In this document: piece after piece, positions 53,789 to 62,674 of the stretch
How the letters are laid out: every line of letters begins with the position of its first letter
Position numbering within the stretch: position 1 is the stretch's first letter
NCBI RefSeq assembly: GCF_900109515.1
Contig: NZ_FOBD01000008.1
Coordinates: forward strand, 62,001-126,000
DNA: 64,000 nt
DNA from: Paenibacillus sp. OK003
GTDB taxonomy: Bacteria > Bacillota > Bacilli > Paenibacillales > Paenibacillaceae
Direction of reading: 5' to 3'
Made by a program: the position numbers and the translations under genes
The notes under the pieces: generated by a model
Databases searched by the model: none
What the model saw: the letters and a program-made list of their open reading frames with translations, nothing else
What the model was told of the DNA's origin: nothing

Positions 53789-54145
53789 TTATACCCGAAT
53801 ATCAAACCGGCCATTGCTGTCCGTTGTTGCATTTGCAATTTCTTGCGGGGACGCTGCTTGCATGCCATTGGTTGGTGGTTTGGCCGGCGGCGCTTCTTTG
53901 GTTCCGGTTGTACCGCTGCTCTGGGAGCTTTGCTGCGAGATTTGAGCTTCGATTTGCTTGATTTGCTGTTGCAGCTGCTTCGTTTTGGTCTCCTTGGTTT
54001 TATCATCGTCCTTGCTGGATTGTACCTTCTCCAATTCGGCCTCAAGCTTCGTCTTTTGTTTTTCCAACTCACTTGTGCTGTTCGAACTGGATGAAGACGT
54101 GGATATGTAGGATGTCGTGGAACTTGCTGCTGAAGAAATATTCAT
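53789..54145 (-). CDS. FlxA-like small coiled-coil protein
   Basis: 118 residues from ATG 54145 behind AGGAGGAG; a longer frame lacks a ribosome site. A Ser-rich N terminus is followed by a coiled coil (about 25-75: TSELEKQKTKLEAELEKVQS, then KQLQQQIKQIEAQISQQ) and a Pro/Ala-rich tail. This pattern fits the FlxA-like family found near flagellar or surface genes. No flagellar genes are nearby, so the role is open. Confidence 0.6.
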   Translation of the reverse strand: MNISSAASSTTSYISTSSSSSNSTSELEKQKTKLEAELEKVQSSKDDDKTKETKTKQLQQQIKQIEAQISQQSSQSSGTTGTKEAPPAKPPTNGMQAASPQEIANATTDSNGRFDIRV

Positions 54146-54305
54146 CGTTGATCTCCTCCTCTTTCTTGGTTCCACTATATCCCATCCAAGCCAAAGGAAC
54201 GTTAAATTCAACTGAAAGGTTGCTGAATGATTGGCTTGGTCAAGACTTCATCTGAACAGTGAATTACTAACCAAAAGAGAGAAGGAGCTTTTAAGGTCAG
54301 CGCAT

Positions 54306-55511
54306 TTATTTACGCACTACGTTATAACCTTTATCCTTCAGCAACTGGATGACCCCATCCTTACCCAGGAAGTGCCCTGCGCCAACTACGATGAAATACT
54401 CCTCTTTCTTGTCGGATTTCAGGTAGCCATCGATTTGGTCTGCCATCCCGATATTCCGATCAATAAGCATTGCTTTGTTATACTCTGGATCGACAACCAT
54501 GCTGTTGGTGAATTCAAGCAATCCCTGGTCATCCCCGGTTTTCCACATTTCAGCCATCTGGTCGACACTATCATCAAGCACACCGAAATTATCGAGCACA
54601 GCGTTCAGATTTTTCTCTTGCAGTTCCTTGGAGAAATGATCGAACATGCCTAACTGAGATTCATAGGATTCCAGCTCCAGCACAGGCAATTTTCGTTCAA
54701 CGGCTTTCTGTATGAAATACAGATCGATACCCGCAGATGCCTCGTAACCAGCCTTCACGGATTTCAAACTGCTGATGGTCGTTTCCGCCACCCATGGTTT
54801 GAATGCATCGAGAGCATTGGCTTCCAAGCCACTTTGCTTCAAAATGCCCCCGAGCTTGGCATACGTTTCCTTGGACACATGATCCTTCAGTGTTGTTCCG
54901 TCCTGGTACATCCCCTTATCCATAATCAGCTTCTGCTGCGCCTCATCGGCTGCTTTGCTGATATCAATCTCCACACCGAGATAATCGGCCTCTGCAAAAG
55001 CTTCCTCAAATTCCTGACGCAACGGGTAGAAGCTATCATCTGCAATATGCATGGAACCTACCAGATACACCGTATTTCCATCATGTTCGACTTCCCACAT
55101 AAAACCACGGGCGCCTTCCCCCGTTGCTTTGGATACCAGAAGCACGGTACGGGATTTCTGATCCCAACAAACTTCGTAGCCCGCCGCTTCACCAACAACC
55201 CGGATCGGAGCATACGTCACGCCGTTAATCAGCTTTGTTTTGCTCTTTAGCGTGATCTCCTTACCATCCACGATCAGATGAAGTGTACCATTCTCAACAT
55301 CTTTCAGCTTGATATTCATCGCTTGAAGTGTTGTTTTCAGCGGGACCATAGTTGTGCCTTGATCCACGATAGGTGAGTTGATTGTATAGTCTACGTTCTG
55401 ATCATTGACCTTCAGTCCCGTCTGCTGTGGAGCAGCCATAACCGGAACAGCTGTTGCCAGCAAGCCTGCAGAAATGATGAGCGATAAGAGCGATTTCCTC
55501 CAATTTTTCAT
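54306..55511 (-). CDS. Secreted TraB/GumN-family protein with copper-amine-oxidase-like N domain
   Basis: 401 residues with a Sec signal peptide (LLSLIISAGLLATAVPVMAA). Residues about 30-125 are a copper amine oxidase N-terminal-type domain (VPLKTTLQAMNIKLKDVENG, TYAPIRVVGEAAGYEVCWDQ), common in Paenibacillus secreted proteins and possibly cell-wall-binding. The rest (about 135-401) is a TraB/GumN-type domain with GSMHIADDSFYPL at its start and VVGAGHFLGKDGVIQLLKDK at its end; these two GxxH motifs are the putative metallohydrolase site. ATG 55511 follows AAGGAGA. Confidence 0.87.
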   Translation of the reverse strand: MKNWRKSLLSLIISAGLLATAVPVMAAPQQTGLKVNDQNVDYTINSPIVDQGTTMVPLKTTLQAMNIKLKDVENGTLHLIVDGKEITLKSKTKLINGVTYAPIRVVGEAAGYEVCWDQKSRTVLLVSKATGEGARGFMWEVEHDGNTVYLVGSMHIADDSFYPLRQEFEEAFAEADYLGVEIDISKAADEAQQKLIMDKGMYQDGTTLKDHVSKETYAKLGGILKQSGLEANALDAFKPWVAETTISSLKSVKAGYEASAGIDLYFIQKAVERKLPVLELESYESQLGMFDHFSKELQEKNLNAVLDNFGVLDDSVDQMAEMWKTGDDQGLLEFTNSMVVDPEYNKAMLIDRNIGMADQIDGYLKSDKKEEYFIVVGAGHFLGKDGVIQLLKDKGYNVVRK

Positions 55512-55577
55512 GTCAAATATTTCTCCTTAGAAATAAGAATGAAGTGCACGCATTTCATAAATGAACTGAATACAAGC

Positions 55578-55622
55578 AGGGATTGTGTAGTCACTTTCTT
55601 TTGCCTATAGCACACAATCCCC
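55578..55622 (-). terminator. Hairpin downstream of the ABC operon
   Basis: GGGATTGTGT (55579-55588) and ACACAATCCC (55612-55621) arms with a roughly 23-nt loop, 60 nt past the permease stop. Weak T-run (TGCTTGTATT). Confidence 0.5.
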
Positions 55623-55680
55623 ACCACTAATTATGACACCTCACAACCACCGTTGTTGTTCGTCGTTCCGTAAATTTGAA

Positions 55681-56979
55681 TCAAATTTTATACGCCTTCA
55701 TCGCTTTGAACAATTCCTTGAACGTTGGGCGTTTACCATACATCAGCACACCTGTACGATAGATTTTCGCTGCGAGCCAGCCGAAGATCATAATCGATAC
55801 CACGAGAATGGCCAGGGACGTCCAGATCTGCCAGGTAGGCGCTACGCCTGCCCCAATCCGTACCAGAATTGCCGTTGGCGATGTGAACGGAATGAAGCTT
55901 GCTATTTTCAACAACAGGATGTTCGGTGTAGCGATACTGAAGATCGCGATATAGAAGGAAACCAGGGACAACATCGTAATCGGCAGCACGGCTTGACCCA
56001 GTTCTTCTGTCCGACTCACCATGGAACCAATGGCCGCAAACATCACCGCATACAGGAAGTAACCCAGAATGTAGAAGATCAGTCCATATACAATGACAGC
56101 GACGTTCACATCACTCAGGTTCATGTTGAAATCACTCAATACATCGCGGTTATGCGGTAACAGCATATTGCCAGCAACTACTGCACCGAAAATACCGATT
56201 TGCAGCAAACCTACTATGAAAATACCGATGATTTTACCAAACATCTGACTGAGCGGAGATACACTCGTAATCAAAATCTCCATAATACGCGAGCTCTTCT
56301 CGGCGGTAATCTCGGAAGCAATCATATTACCTGTCATCATCGTTGATGTGAACAACAGGATAATGAGCAGGTATACCACAATGTAGTTGATGCCACTCAT
56401 GGTACCTTCCGACTCCGCAGCAGCTCCACTTTGGCCAGAATCCAGGCTTTGCTCTGTCAGTTTTACCGGTGTGCTGATGAGCTGTTTTTGCTCCGGCGTG
56501 AGTGTATCCTTCACCACCACATCCAGCTTCACAATTTGCAGCGCAGCTTCAATGGGTGCTATAACCTGCGGGGAGATATCTTCACTTGAGTATAAGACCG
56601 GCTGTGGGAAATCTTGCCCAGCAGCAGGTTCAAACTTCAGGTACCCATCCAAAAGCTCCGACTCCACATCGGCTTTGAGGGCCGCTTCATCTTTACTCGC
56701 GTCGTTAACAAAATGATACGTCTGGTTGCCTTGTGCGGAGGAGTATGTCTCCAGCTTCTCAGCTACCTCCGTTTGTCCCGTGCTCAGCAGACCGATATTC
56801 ACAGTCTTACTTCCACCTGCGCCTCCACCGATGGGACCACCATTAAATAAGGTAATAAAATATGGAATATTGAGTCCAATCGTAATTAAAAGTGCAAGTA
56901 CAATGGTCGTAACCATGAAAGACTTCGTTTTTACTTTGTTTTTGAACGTAAATCCGGTAATCGTCCCCATTTTATTCAT
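55681..56979 (-). CDS. ABC-2-type transporter permease (NatB/YhaP-like)
   Basis: 432 residues from ATG 56979. An N-terminal helix is followed by a large extracytoplasmic loop (about 50-210) and then five to six C-terminal helices, the NatB/YhaP layout. IASEITAEKSSRIMEILITS is the family motif. Overlaps its ATPase by eight nt. The pair may export sodium or peptides; substrate unknown. Confidence 0.85.
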   Translation of the reverse strand: MNKMGTITGFTFKNKVKTKSFMVTTIVLALLITIGLNIPYFITLFNGGPIGGGAGGSKTVNIGLLSTGQTEVAEKLETYSSAQGNQTYHFVNDASKDEAALKADVESELLDGYLKFEPAAGQDFPQPVLYSSEDISPQVIAPIEAALQIVKLDVVVKDTLTPEQKQLISTPVKLTEQSLDSGQSGAAAESEGTMSGINYIVVYLLIILLFTSTMMTGNMIASEITAEKSSRIMEILITSVSPLSQMFGKIIGIFIVGLLQIGIFGAVVAGNMLLPHNRDVLSDFNMNLSDVNVAVIVYGLIFYILGYFLYAVMFAAIGSMVSRTEELGQAVLPITMLSLVSFYIAIFSIATPNILLLKIASFIPFTSPTAILVRIGAGVAPTWQIWTSLAILVVSIMIFGWLAAKIYRTGVLMYGKRPTFKELFKAMKAYKI

Positions 56980-57877
56980 TCGACTCACCTACCTCACGAA
57001 TAAAGATTTGGTTAAGCGTTGGTTCCTTAATTTCAAAATGTTCAACGGTCGTCTGAGCCATGGCTGCTCTCAGAATTTCCTGAGCTGCTTCCATCTGTCC
57101 AATATGGATCAGATATCCACGCTCATTGTGCTCTACCTTTTTCACACCCGGCAGCTGTTCCAGCCCGTTGACACTTCCCGTTGTGCTCAGGAATACATGC
57201 TCACGCGGATAACGGCTCTTGATCTCCCTGATCTCTCCTTGCACAACCGTATTGGAGCGATGCAGGATTGTTATCTGACGGCATAATTCTTCAACGTGCT
57301 CCATACGGTGTGTCGAGAACAGAATGGCTGTGCCTTCGTCACGCAACTCCTTCACCGTCGATTTCAGCAATTCCACGTTCACCGGATCGAGTCCGCTGAA
57401 GGCTTCATCCAGAATCAGAATTTGCGGTCTGTGCACCACTGCGGCAATAAAACCCATTTTCTGTTGATTCCCTTTGGATAATTCCTCAATCTTTTTATCG
57501 TAATACTCGGGCACTTCGAATCGGTCCAACCAATACTTCAGGCTCTGATCCGCATCCTTTCCATTCATGCCGCGCAGACGGGCCAGATAGTTGATCTGTT
57601 CACTGACCTTTACCTTTGGGTACAAACCGCGCTCTTCCGGAAGATATCCCATAATCTGCTGCAATTCTGTGCTATAGGGTTTACCGTTGTACTGGATATT
57701 TCCGCCATCTGGGTGGATCAGCCCAAGCACCATACGCATCGTTGTTGTTTTACCAGCACCGTTGGCTCCAAGCAGACCGTAAATCTCCCCTTCTTTCACA
57801 TTAAGCGTCACACCATTAACTGCTGTTTTGTCTGCGTATTGCTTGACGACCTGCTTCAATTCCAATCGGTTCATCAT
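56972..57877 (-). CDS. ABC transporter ATP-binding protein (NatA/YhaQ-like)
   Basis: 301 residues. Walker A GANGAGKTTTMRMVLG, signature LSKGNQQKMGFIAAVVHRPQ and Walker B ILILDEAFSGLDP are intact, with switch His in FSTHRMEHVEELC. The C-terminal 80 residues are the DUF4162-type domain. Overlaps the permease start. Lies 17 nt after the next ATPase. Confidence 0.9.
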   Translation of the reverse strand: MMNRLELKQVVKQYADKTAVNGVTLNVKEGEIYGLLGANGAGKTTTMRMVLGLIHPDGGNIQYNGKPYSTELQQIMGYLPEERGLYPKVKVSEQINYLARLRGMNGKDADQSLKYWLDRFEVPEYYDKKIEELSKGNQQKMGFIAAVVHRPQILILDEAFSGLDPVNVELLKSTVKELRDEGTAILFSTHRMEHVEELCRQITILHRSNTVVQGEIREIKSRYPREHVFLSTTGSVNGLEQLPGVKKVEHNERGYLIHIGQMEAAQEILRAAMAQTTVEHFEIKEPTLNQIFIREVGESNE

Positions 57878-57894
57878 TTATCGTCTCCCTTCGG

Positions 57895-58791
57895 TTATTT
57901 CCATTGTACGGGTGCGTACCCGGCAATCCAGAATGCCAAGACTTCATCCAATTCCAAGTTACGGATTTTCAAAACCCGGTTATTTGCCAGCTCCAGCCTT
58001 TCCTGCGCTTCGCTGACCCGGGTTGTAATGATGCGAACCAGACCCCTCTCTTCCAAAGAAGATTCCACAACACCGGGAATACTCTCCGGCCTTAAGTCTC
58101 CTTCATACCAGACTTCTTTCCACTGATCGAGCACCATATCTTTCTCGGCCATCCCCAGCGACTGACCCCGGTGCATCAACACGATGTAATCTGCAAGCCT
58201 TTTGACTTCATCCGCAATATGTGTAGCAATCAGAATCGTGGTGTCTCCCTCAGCCATGAAGGTACGGAACTGCTCGACCATCACTTTCCATGCAAAGGGG
58301 TCCAATCCTGATGAAGGCTCATCCAAAAGCAATAGTCTTGGGCGAGCTGCAATTGCAGCAGCAATCTCAAATTTCCGCCGTTCTCCCTTGGACATCTTGT
58401 TCAGCTTCACATCGACAGGGACTTCCATATCGTGAATCAGTTGGTCGAACAACTTCATATCCCAACGCGGGTACCAGTAGGCCCGAAAATTAGCTGCTTC
58501 CTGTGCAGTAATCCGGTTCTCTTCGAGCCCAGCGTTGTCAGCCACAAAACCGATCTGTTGTCTCAGTTCAATGGGAAGAGGCCCCTCATGTTCCATCCCA
58601 AACCATATAATCTGCCCTGCATCTGGCAGCACCACTTGTTGTAGCATGTTAAGAAGTGTGCTTTTACCTGAACCGTTATGACCGAGAATTGCAACTACAT
58701 ACCCTTCCGGGATGGTCAGATCGATCGGGCCAACAACTCTGCGTTTTCGCATTTTGGATACGCCATTCAACTGAACTGCGATGGGTTCCAT
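57895..58791 (-). CDS. ABC transporter ATP-binding protein (YtrB-like)
   Basis: 298 residues. Walker A GHNGSGKSTLLNMLQ, signature MSKGERRKFEIAAAI and Walker B LLLLDEPSSGLDP with switch His (ATHIADEVKRLAD). Follows the GntR gene by 15 nt, which is the YtrA-YtrB arrangement of Bacillus. Its partner permease is probably the 59289 product, encoded upstream in the same operon. Confidence 0.88.
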   Translation of the reverse strand: MEPIAVQLNGVSKMRKRRVVGPIDLTIPEGYVVAILGHNGSGKSTLLNMLQQVVLPDAGQIIWFGMEHEGPLPIELRQQIGFVADNAGLEENRITAQEAANFRAYWYPRWDMKLFDQLIHDMEVPVDVKLNKMSKGERRKFEIAAAIAARPRLLLLDEPSSGLDPFAWKVMVEQFRTFMAEGDTTILIATHIADEVKRLADYIVLMHRGQSLGMAEKDMVLDQWKEVWYEGDLRPESIPGVVESSLEERGLVRIITTRVSEAQERLELANNRVLKIRNLELDEVLAFWIAGYAPVQWK

Positions 58792-58806
58792 GTATGAATC
58801 ACTCCC

Positions 58807-59205
58807 TCACTTCGAGTAAACAGCCTTCAGGACTTCCCGGAACAGAATCTCCAGTTCTTCTTCCGTACATCCTACCGATTTTCCAGACTGCACCGCTGCC
58901 TGCATCGCTTCCTGCGCGGCCTTCAATCTATAATTTTCTCTGTCCCCTGCTTCTACCTGGGCCACAAATGTACCTGTCCCCTGCTTCGTACGAAGCAGCC
59001 CTTCATTCTCCAGATCCTGATAGACCCGTCTGACCGTTATAACACTGCAATTCAGTGATCCGGCGAATTCGCGAATGGACGGCAAATGTGTTCCCTCCTC
59101 CAACTGACCCGTAACAATTAACGATCTTAACTGATTTTCAATTTGGTGATATAAAGGTTCAGCACTATTTTCATTAATTTGAATGGGTATTTTCACATCT
59201 TGCAC
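58807..59205 (-). CDS. GntR-family regulator, YtrA subfamily
   Basis: 132 residues: the short YtrA form, a winged helix (about 10-78: PLYHQIENQLRSLIVTGQLE, SIREFAGSLNCSVITVRRVY, DLENEGLLRTKQGTGTFVA) with a short helical tail and no large effector domain. In Bacillus YtrA represses an ABC operon induced by cell-wall antibiotics. ATG 59205 follows GAGGTG. Its probable operator lies at 60036-60059, upstream of the first operon gene. Confidence 0.9.
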   Translation of the reverse strand: MQDVKIPIQINENSAEPLYHQIENQLRSLIVTGQLEEGTHLPSIREFAGSLNCSVITVRRVYQDLENEGLLRTKQGTGTFVAQVEAGDRENYRLKAAQEAMQAAVQSGKSVGCTEEELEILFREVLKAVYSK

Positions 59206-59288
59206 CTCGCCCTCCGGTACACTCCAGTCTGTTACCTGTCCGTGCCGGTTTCATCCTGTATTCATTTTTGCGTTCATCCCTCATACCG

Positions 59289-60002
59289 TTAACTCAAATC
59301 CCGAGTGGAAAGTTTCTTCAGCGTCAATCGACTGAAAAGCCATAATCCCGCTATGCCAGCCACCAAAGCAACCCACATCATCGGGGAAAGCAGCCCCCAT
59401 GATTTACTCATATCAATTACAATCGAAAATCCGTAATTGCCCGACATCCGGATCAGCAAGGATATGATGATCGTAAGCGGCAAAAACAGCGAACTGAGAA
59501 GCAAATATTTTTTGCCACTGTTCAGAAACTCTCCGTAAATATATAAGCCTGTCATGAGAAGTCCGTAACCTGTACAAGTTAGGCCAAAGGCCAGGTACTG
59601 ATCCCACCGGAACCCTTCCTCGTGCAACCCAACCACATACAGTGATCCATAGAAAAAGATACCATTATACGTAAACGCCATCAGAGACTGCTGAAGTCTC
59701 GACCACATCACTGTTTCGTTTGGAATGGGAAGTCTACGATAGTAGGCCAACATCTGTGTATAGGAATCCTCCTGTATGTAACGGAAAGATCGTCTGCTGA
59801 ACAGAAACCCCTGAAATGGCACCATGATCAAAAAGAAAGTATCTACAACAGGATTAATGAAATCTATATTTTGTTGTCCTAATAACAGCACACCACTCAC
59901 GCCACCAGTGTATATCATAAAAATGGCAGTCCAAAGCCATTGGAGCTTATCCTTATTCATCTCGCTGCGGGTCAGCCACCAAGCCTGCTTCCATTCGTTC
60001 AT
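59289..60002 (-). CDS. ABC transporter membrane protein of the YtrC/D type
   Basis: 237 residues from ATG 60002 (GGCAGG upstream; the longer frame reaches over the promoter). Six hydrophobic helices (about 18-38, 44-66, 100-122, 128-150, 162-182 and 203-226). No ATPase motifs. Being the first gene of the GntR-ABC operon it is the likely permease partner of the YtrB-like ATPase; substrate unknown. Confidence 0.78.
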   Translation of the reverse strand: MNEWKQAWWLTRSEMNKDKLQWLWTAIFMIYTGGVSGVLLLGQQNIDFINPVVDTFFLIMVPFQGFLFSRRSFRYIQEDSYTQMLAYYRRLPIPNETVMWSRLQQSLMAFTYNGIFFYGSLYVVGLHEEGFRWDQYLAFGLTCTGYGLLMTGLYIYGEFLNSGKKYLLLSSLFLPLTIIISLLIRMSGNYGFSIVIDMSKSWGLLSPMMWVALVAGIAGLWLFSRLTLKKLSTRDLS

Positions 60003-60035
60003 ATCATTGCCTGCCTTTCCATCTCGACTGTGCTC

Positions 60036-60086
60036 ACTGTATATATCAATATACACAGTATACAGACCACTCCCTATTCCCGTCAA
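60036..60086 (-). promoter_or_regulatory. Promoter and operator of the GntR/ABC operon
   Basis: Minus strand: -35 TTGACG (60086-60081), 18-nt spacer, -10 TATACT (60062-60057). A 24-bp near-palindrome (60059-60036, outer arms ACTGT/ACAGT, inner TATAT/ATATA, one mismatched pair) overlaps the -10 and start region. This is where a YtrA-type repressor would act. First gene starts at 60002. Confidence 0.75.
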
Positions 60087-60241
60087 CTCCTTATTTTCCT
60101 GAATCAGGAAGAATGGATGGGATTCATGTTAGAGTTACGATAAAATAAAACTTGATTCTGAAATTACAATGATTCATTGTAATTTCATTTGTTCAATTTA
60201 TAGAGATACTACAGTGCTACATAGAAAGGATTGATTCACTT

Positions 60242-60553
60242 ATGGATTGGCTGGTGGAGATCGGGTTTGTGCTCCTCTTCCTTATCGTGGTTGTCTGGCT
60301 CATTGTTCGTGATGAACCCAAACGGCATTCTGCCAAAAAAGGCAGACATCGTGTGAGGCGTAACAGCGGCTACACCGACTCTTCTCCGACATACCCGGTC
60401 ATTACCAATGATGACTCCTACTCTCATCATTCCAAACATTCTCATGATCACAAGCATCATGACAGTGATTCTTTTTCAGGATCGAATCACCATCACAGCA
60501 GCGATAGCGGAAGCAGCAACGACAGTGGTGGAGACAGTGGCGGTGGCGATTGA
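60242..60553 (+). CDS. Small membrane-anchored His/Ser-rich protein
   Basis: 103 residues. One N-terminal transmembrane helix (about 5-22, VEIGFVLLFLIVVVWLIV) followed by a basic segment (RHSAKKGRHRVRRN) and a low-complexity tail rich in H, S, D and G (HHSKHSHDHKHHDSDSFS and so on). It may bind metal ions; no family recognised. ATG 60242 follows GAAAGGA. Terminator at 60572. Confidence 0.65.
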   Translation: MDWLVEIGFVLLFLIVVVWLIVRDEPKRHSAKKGRHRVRRNSGYTDSSPTYPVITNDDSYSHHSKHSHDHKHHDSDSFSGSNHHHSSDSGSSNDSGGDSGGGD

Positions 60554-60571
60554 ATTTAACTCCTCAAACCA

Positions 60572-60626
60572 AAAAAGAGCTGTATCCGATATTGTGCGAA
60601 CACAATTCGGAACAGCTCTTTCCTTT
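60572..60626. terminator. Bidirectional terminator
   Basis: AAAGAGCTGT/ACAGCTCTTT outer stem with inner CCGA-type and ATTGTG/CACAAT pairs, ending the convergent His-rich and crystallin-like genes. Confidence 0.8.
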
Positions 60627-60661
60627 TTCACGGCACCTGAAATACAGAAGAGGTCTAATCC

Positions 60662-61033
60662 TTAAACGAGGTTGTAGCCACTTGGCAGGCTGCGATTACT
60701 GCGAATCGCACGAATTTCGTCCAAAGTAAGCCGTTGATTGGTGGAAATCAAAGATTCCACATCATTGCCACGGATCAGATCATCCAAATCTCTCAAATTG
60801 GTGTTCCCGCGATAGACACGGAATCCGCCTTGAAAGTTAGGTCGCGTAAACACAACCAACGTTGCATTCGAACTTGTCGAGAAGAAACGCAGGCTCTCCA
60901 CCCCGCCCAGGATGTTGTCCAGATTACGGAGACCCGTGTTACCACGATATACCCTGCTTCTTCCGCGATAATCCTCTTCTGAATACACCGTAAGGCGTGG
61001 ATACGTTTGACTTACATGGACTGTTTTTTTCAT
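60662..61033 (-). CDS. Beta/gamma-crystallin-fold protein
   Basis: 123 residues from ATG 61033 (GAGAGGGGG upstream; a longer frame is spurious). Two copies of the crystallin Greek-key motif are clear: LTVYSEEDYRGRSRVYRG with YXXXXYXG, and LVVFTRPNFQGGFRVYRG with FXXXXFXG. Each is followed by a matching second half (LRNLDN, LRDLDD). These small proteins may bind Ca2+. No signal peptide is visible. A C-terminal tail (about 98-123) is not part of the fold. Role unknown. Confidence 0.8.
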   Translation of the reverse strand: MKKTVHVSQTYPRLTVYSEEDYRGRSRVYRGNTGLRNLDNILGGVESLRFFSTSSNATLVVFTRPNFQGGFRVYRGNTNLRDLDDLIRGNDVESLISTNQRLTLDEIRAIRSNRSLPSGYNLV

Positions 61034-61144
61034 TTGTTTTCCCCCTCTCGAGTTCATTCTATGAATGAATGCGAGAGGAAGCTTGGACCAATCAACGGAT
61101 GGATTCATCCAGTTTCATATTTTCAAAGAATTCAATTCATTGCA

Positions 61145-61609
61145 TTAAACACCCAGAATGATTTCCCATACCGGGCGAGTATGTCCACCAGGATACAGCA
61201 GGTACAGCAGAACGTATACAATAACGCCTGTGATCGCACTGCTAAACCAGATCATGGATGTGAATCGCCCCCAGCGGCGATGTGTCTTGAATTTCTTTTT
61301 GAACCCAAGCACCAAAGTGGAAATCCCGAAAACCGCTGCCACCGTGGCAAGGATAATATGAAAGATCAGAAATATTCGATAGAAGATCTCCATCTCCGGG
61401 TCCCCACCCCAAGCCGTATTCCCGACAAAGATGGTACGAGACATATAAATGACAAAGAACAGAAGGGCAGCAATGGCCCCTGCAATCATCGCGGTTTGGT
61501 GCGCCTCCCGTTTGCCACGGATAATTAGCACCCAGCCAATTCCAACCAGCACCGCGCTAATCACAATGAAAGAAGTACTGATCGTGGGTAGCAGAAAATA
61601 CATATCCAT
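61145..61609 (-). CDS. DUF420 membrane protein (CtaM-like)
   Basis: 154 residues from ATG 61609 (AGAGGGGGAAA upstream). Four transmembrane helices and the His pair of the DUF420 family (LIFHIILATVAAVFG, KTHRRWGRFTSMIW). CtaM-like proteins assist assembly of cytochrome oxidase. It lies 36 nt after ctaG, in the cta cluster. Confidence 0.85.
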   Translation of the reverse strand: MDMYFLLPTISTSFIVISAVLVGIGWVLIIRGKREAHQTAMIAGAIAALLFFVIYMSRTIFVGNTAWGGDPEMEIFYRIFLIFHIILATVAAVFGISTLVLGFKKKFKTHRRWGRFTSMIWFSSAITGVIVYVLLYLLYPGGHTRPVWEIILGV

Positions 61610-61645
61610 CGTGTGTTTCCCCCTCTTGTCCAAACAAAACTTGTG

Positions 61646-62569
61646 TTATTTCGCTGCAGTATTAAGCGGTTCTCCCGTATTCTCTACAGGGTACGGATCA
61701 TCATCATCTTCCCGTTTTTCCTTGCGGTACCATTGGAAAAAGACATACGCCAGCATGGAGACGAAGATGCCTTCCTGTATGAATTTCATCAAAATACCGC
61801 CCACCTGCTGATCCTCCTTGGCAGAGGACAGAAAGTTGAAGAACGCCGGTCCACCGAACGATCGCAGCAATGCCGTGGAATCCCCGGATACACAATACCG
61901 CATCGCCTCAGCCCATACGGCAGGATTACTGTAGGTCGCATACAACGGTTCGGAAGCAAAAATAATCAGTCCACAGGCTGGTGTCAGAAGCACCATGTTC
62001 AGAAAAATAAAACCAATCTTAGACAGCCCCGACGCTTGTCTGCCTTCCGGCAACGGATTGAGCAGCGTCCACCACATCAGCATGGAAGTAATGAAAAGTA
62101 CAATGTAATACAAACGGTGAACCGTAAAATTTAACATCACGTAATCATGTACTACGGGTAGATGATATATCGAGAACAATCCGTTAAACAGCACAGCCGC
62201 CACGATTGGATGAGCCAAAAAAGATAACTGCCGTGTTGGCAGCCACCGGATGATTCCACGCCATACCCAAAGGGGCAATCCCTTCATCAGTAGCGGTGGC
62301 GCTACCAGATAGGACAGAGCCATACTCACCATATGGAAGCTGAACATTACATGACCCAGCAGATTGAATGGCCCCGCTTGTGCAAGATACAACACGGTAA
62401 GCCCAGTAATAAACATCATTTTCTGTGCAGCCGTGACTTGATCTGCCCCCTTGATCCGCTCACTGAATGGACCAACGAGCACTAGATAAGCTGCAGCAAT
62501 GAGCAGAAACAATGCCATAATAAGTGGACTCCATAAATCGTTAAAACTAAAATATTGCAACCCGAGCAT
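61646..62569 (-). CDS. ctaG: Cytochrome c oxidase assembly factor CtaG
   Basis: 307 residues with about seven hydrophobic helices. Family motifs: FNLLGHVMFSFHMVSMALSYLVAPPLLMKGLPLW, and HDYVMLNFTVHRLYYIVLF. CtaG is required for caa3 oxidase assembly in Bacillus. ATG 62569 follows GGAGG. Part of the ctaD-E-F-G cluster. Confidence 0.92.
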   Translation of the reverse strand: MLGLQYFSFNDLWSPLIMALFLLIAAAYLVLVGPFSERIKGADQVTAAQKMMFITGLTVLYLAQAGPFNLLGHVMFSFHMVSMALSYLVAPPLLMKGLPLWVWRGIIRWLPTRQLSFLAHPIVAAVLFNGLFSIYHLPVVHDYVMLNFTVHRLYYIVLFITSMLMWWTLLNPLPEGRQASGLSKIGFIFLNMVLLTPACGLIIFASEPLYATYSNPAVWAEAMRYCVSGDSTALLRSFGGPAFFNFLSSAKEDQQVGGILMKFIQEGIFVSMLAYVFFQWYRKEKREDDDDPYPVENTGEPLNTAAK

Positions 62570-62674
62570 ACGGGAAACCTCCCCGTGACCTGATTTGGTT
62601 GTTGCCTGAATCCATTGACGGATTGATCCGCCTAAAAGGGGAAAAGACGGCGACCTGCGCCGCCGCCATCTCTT

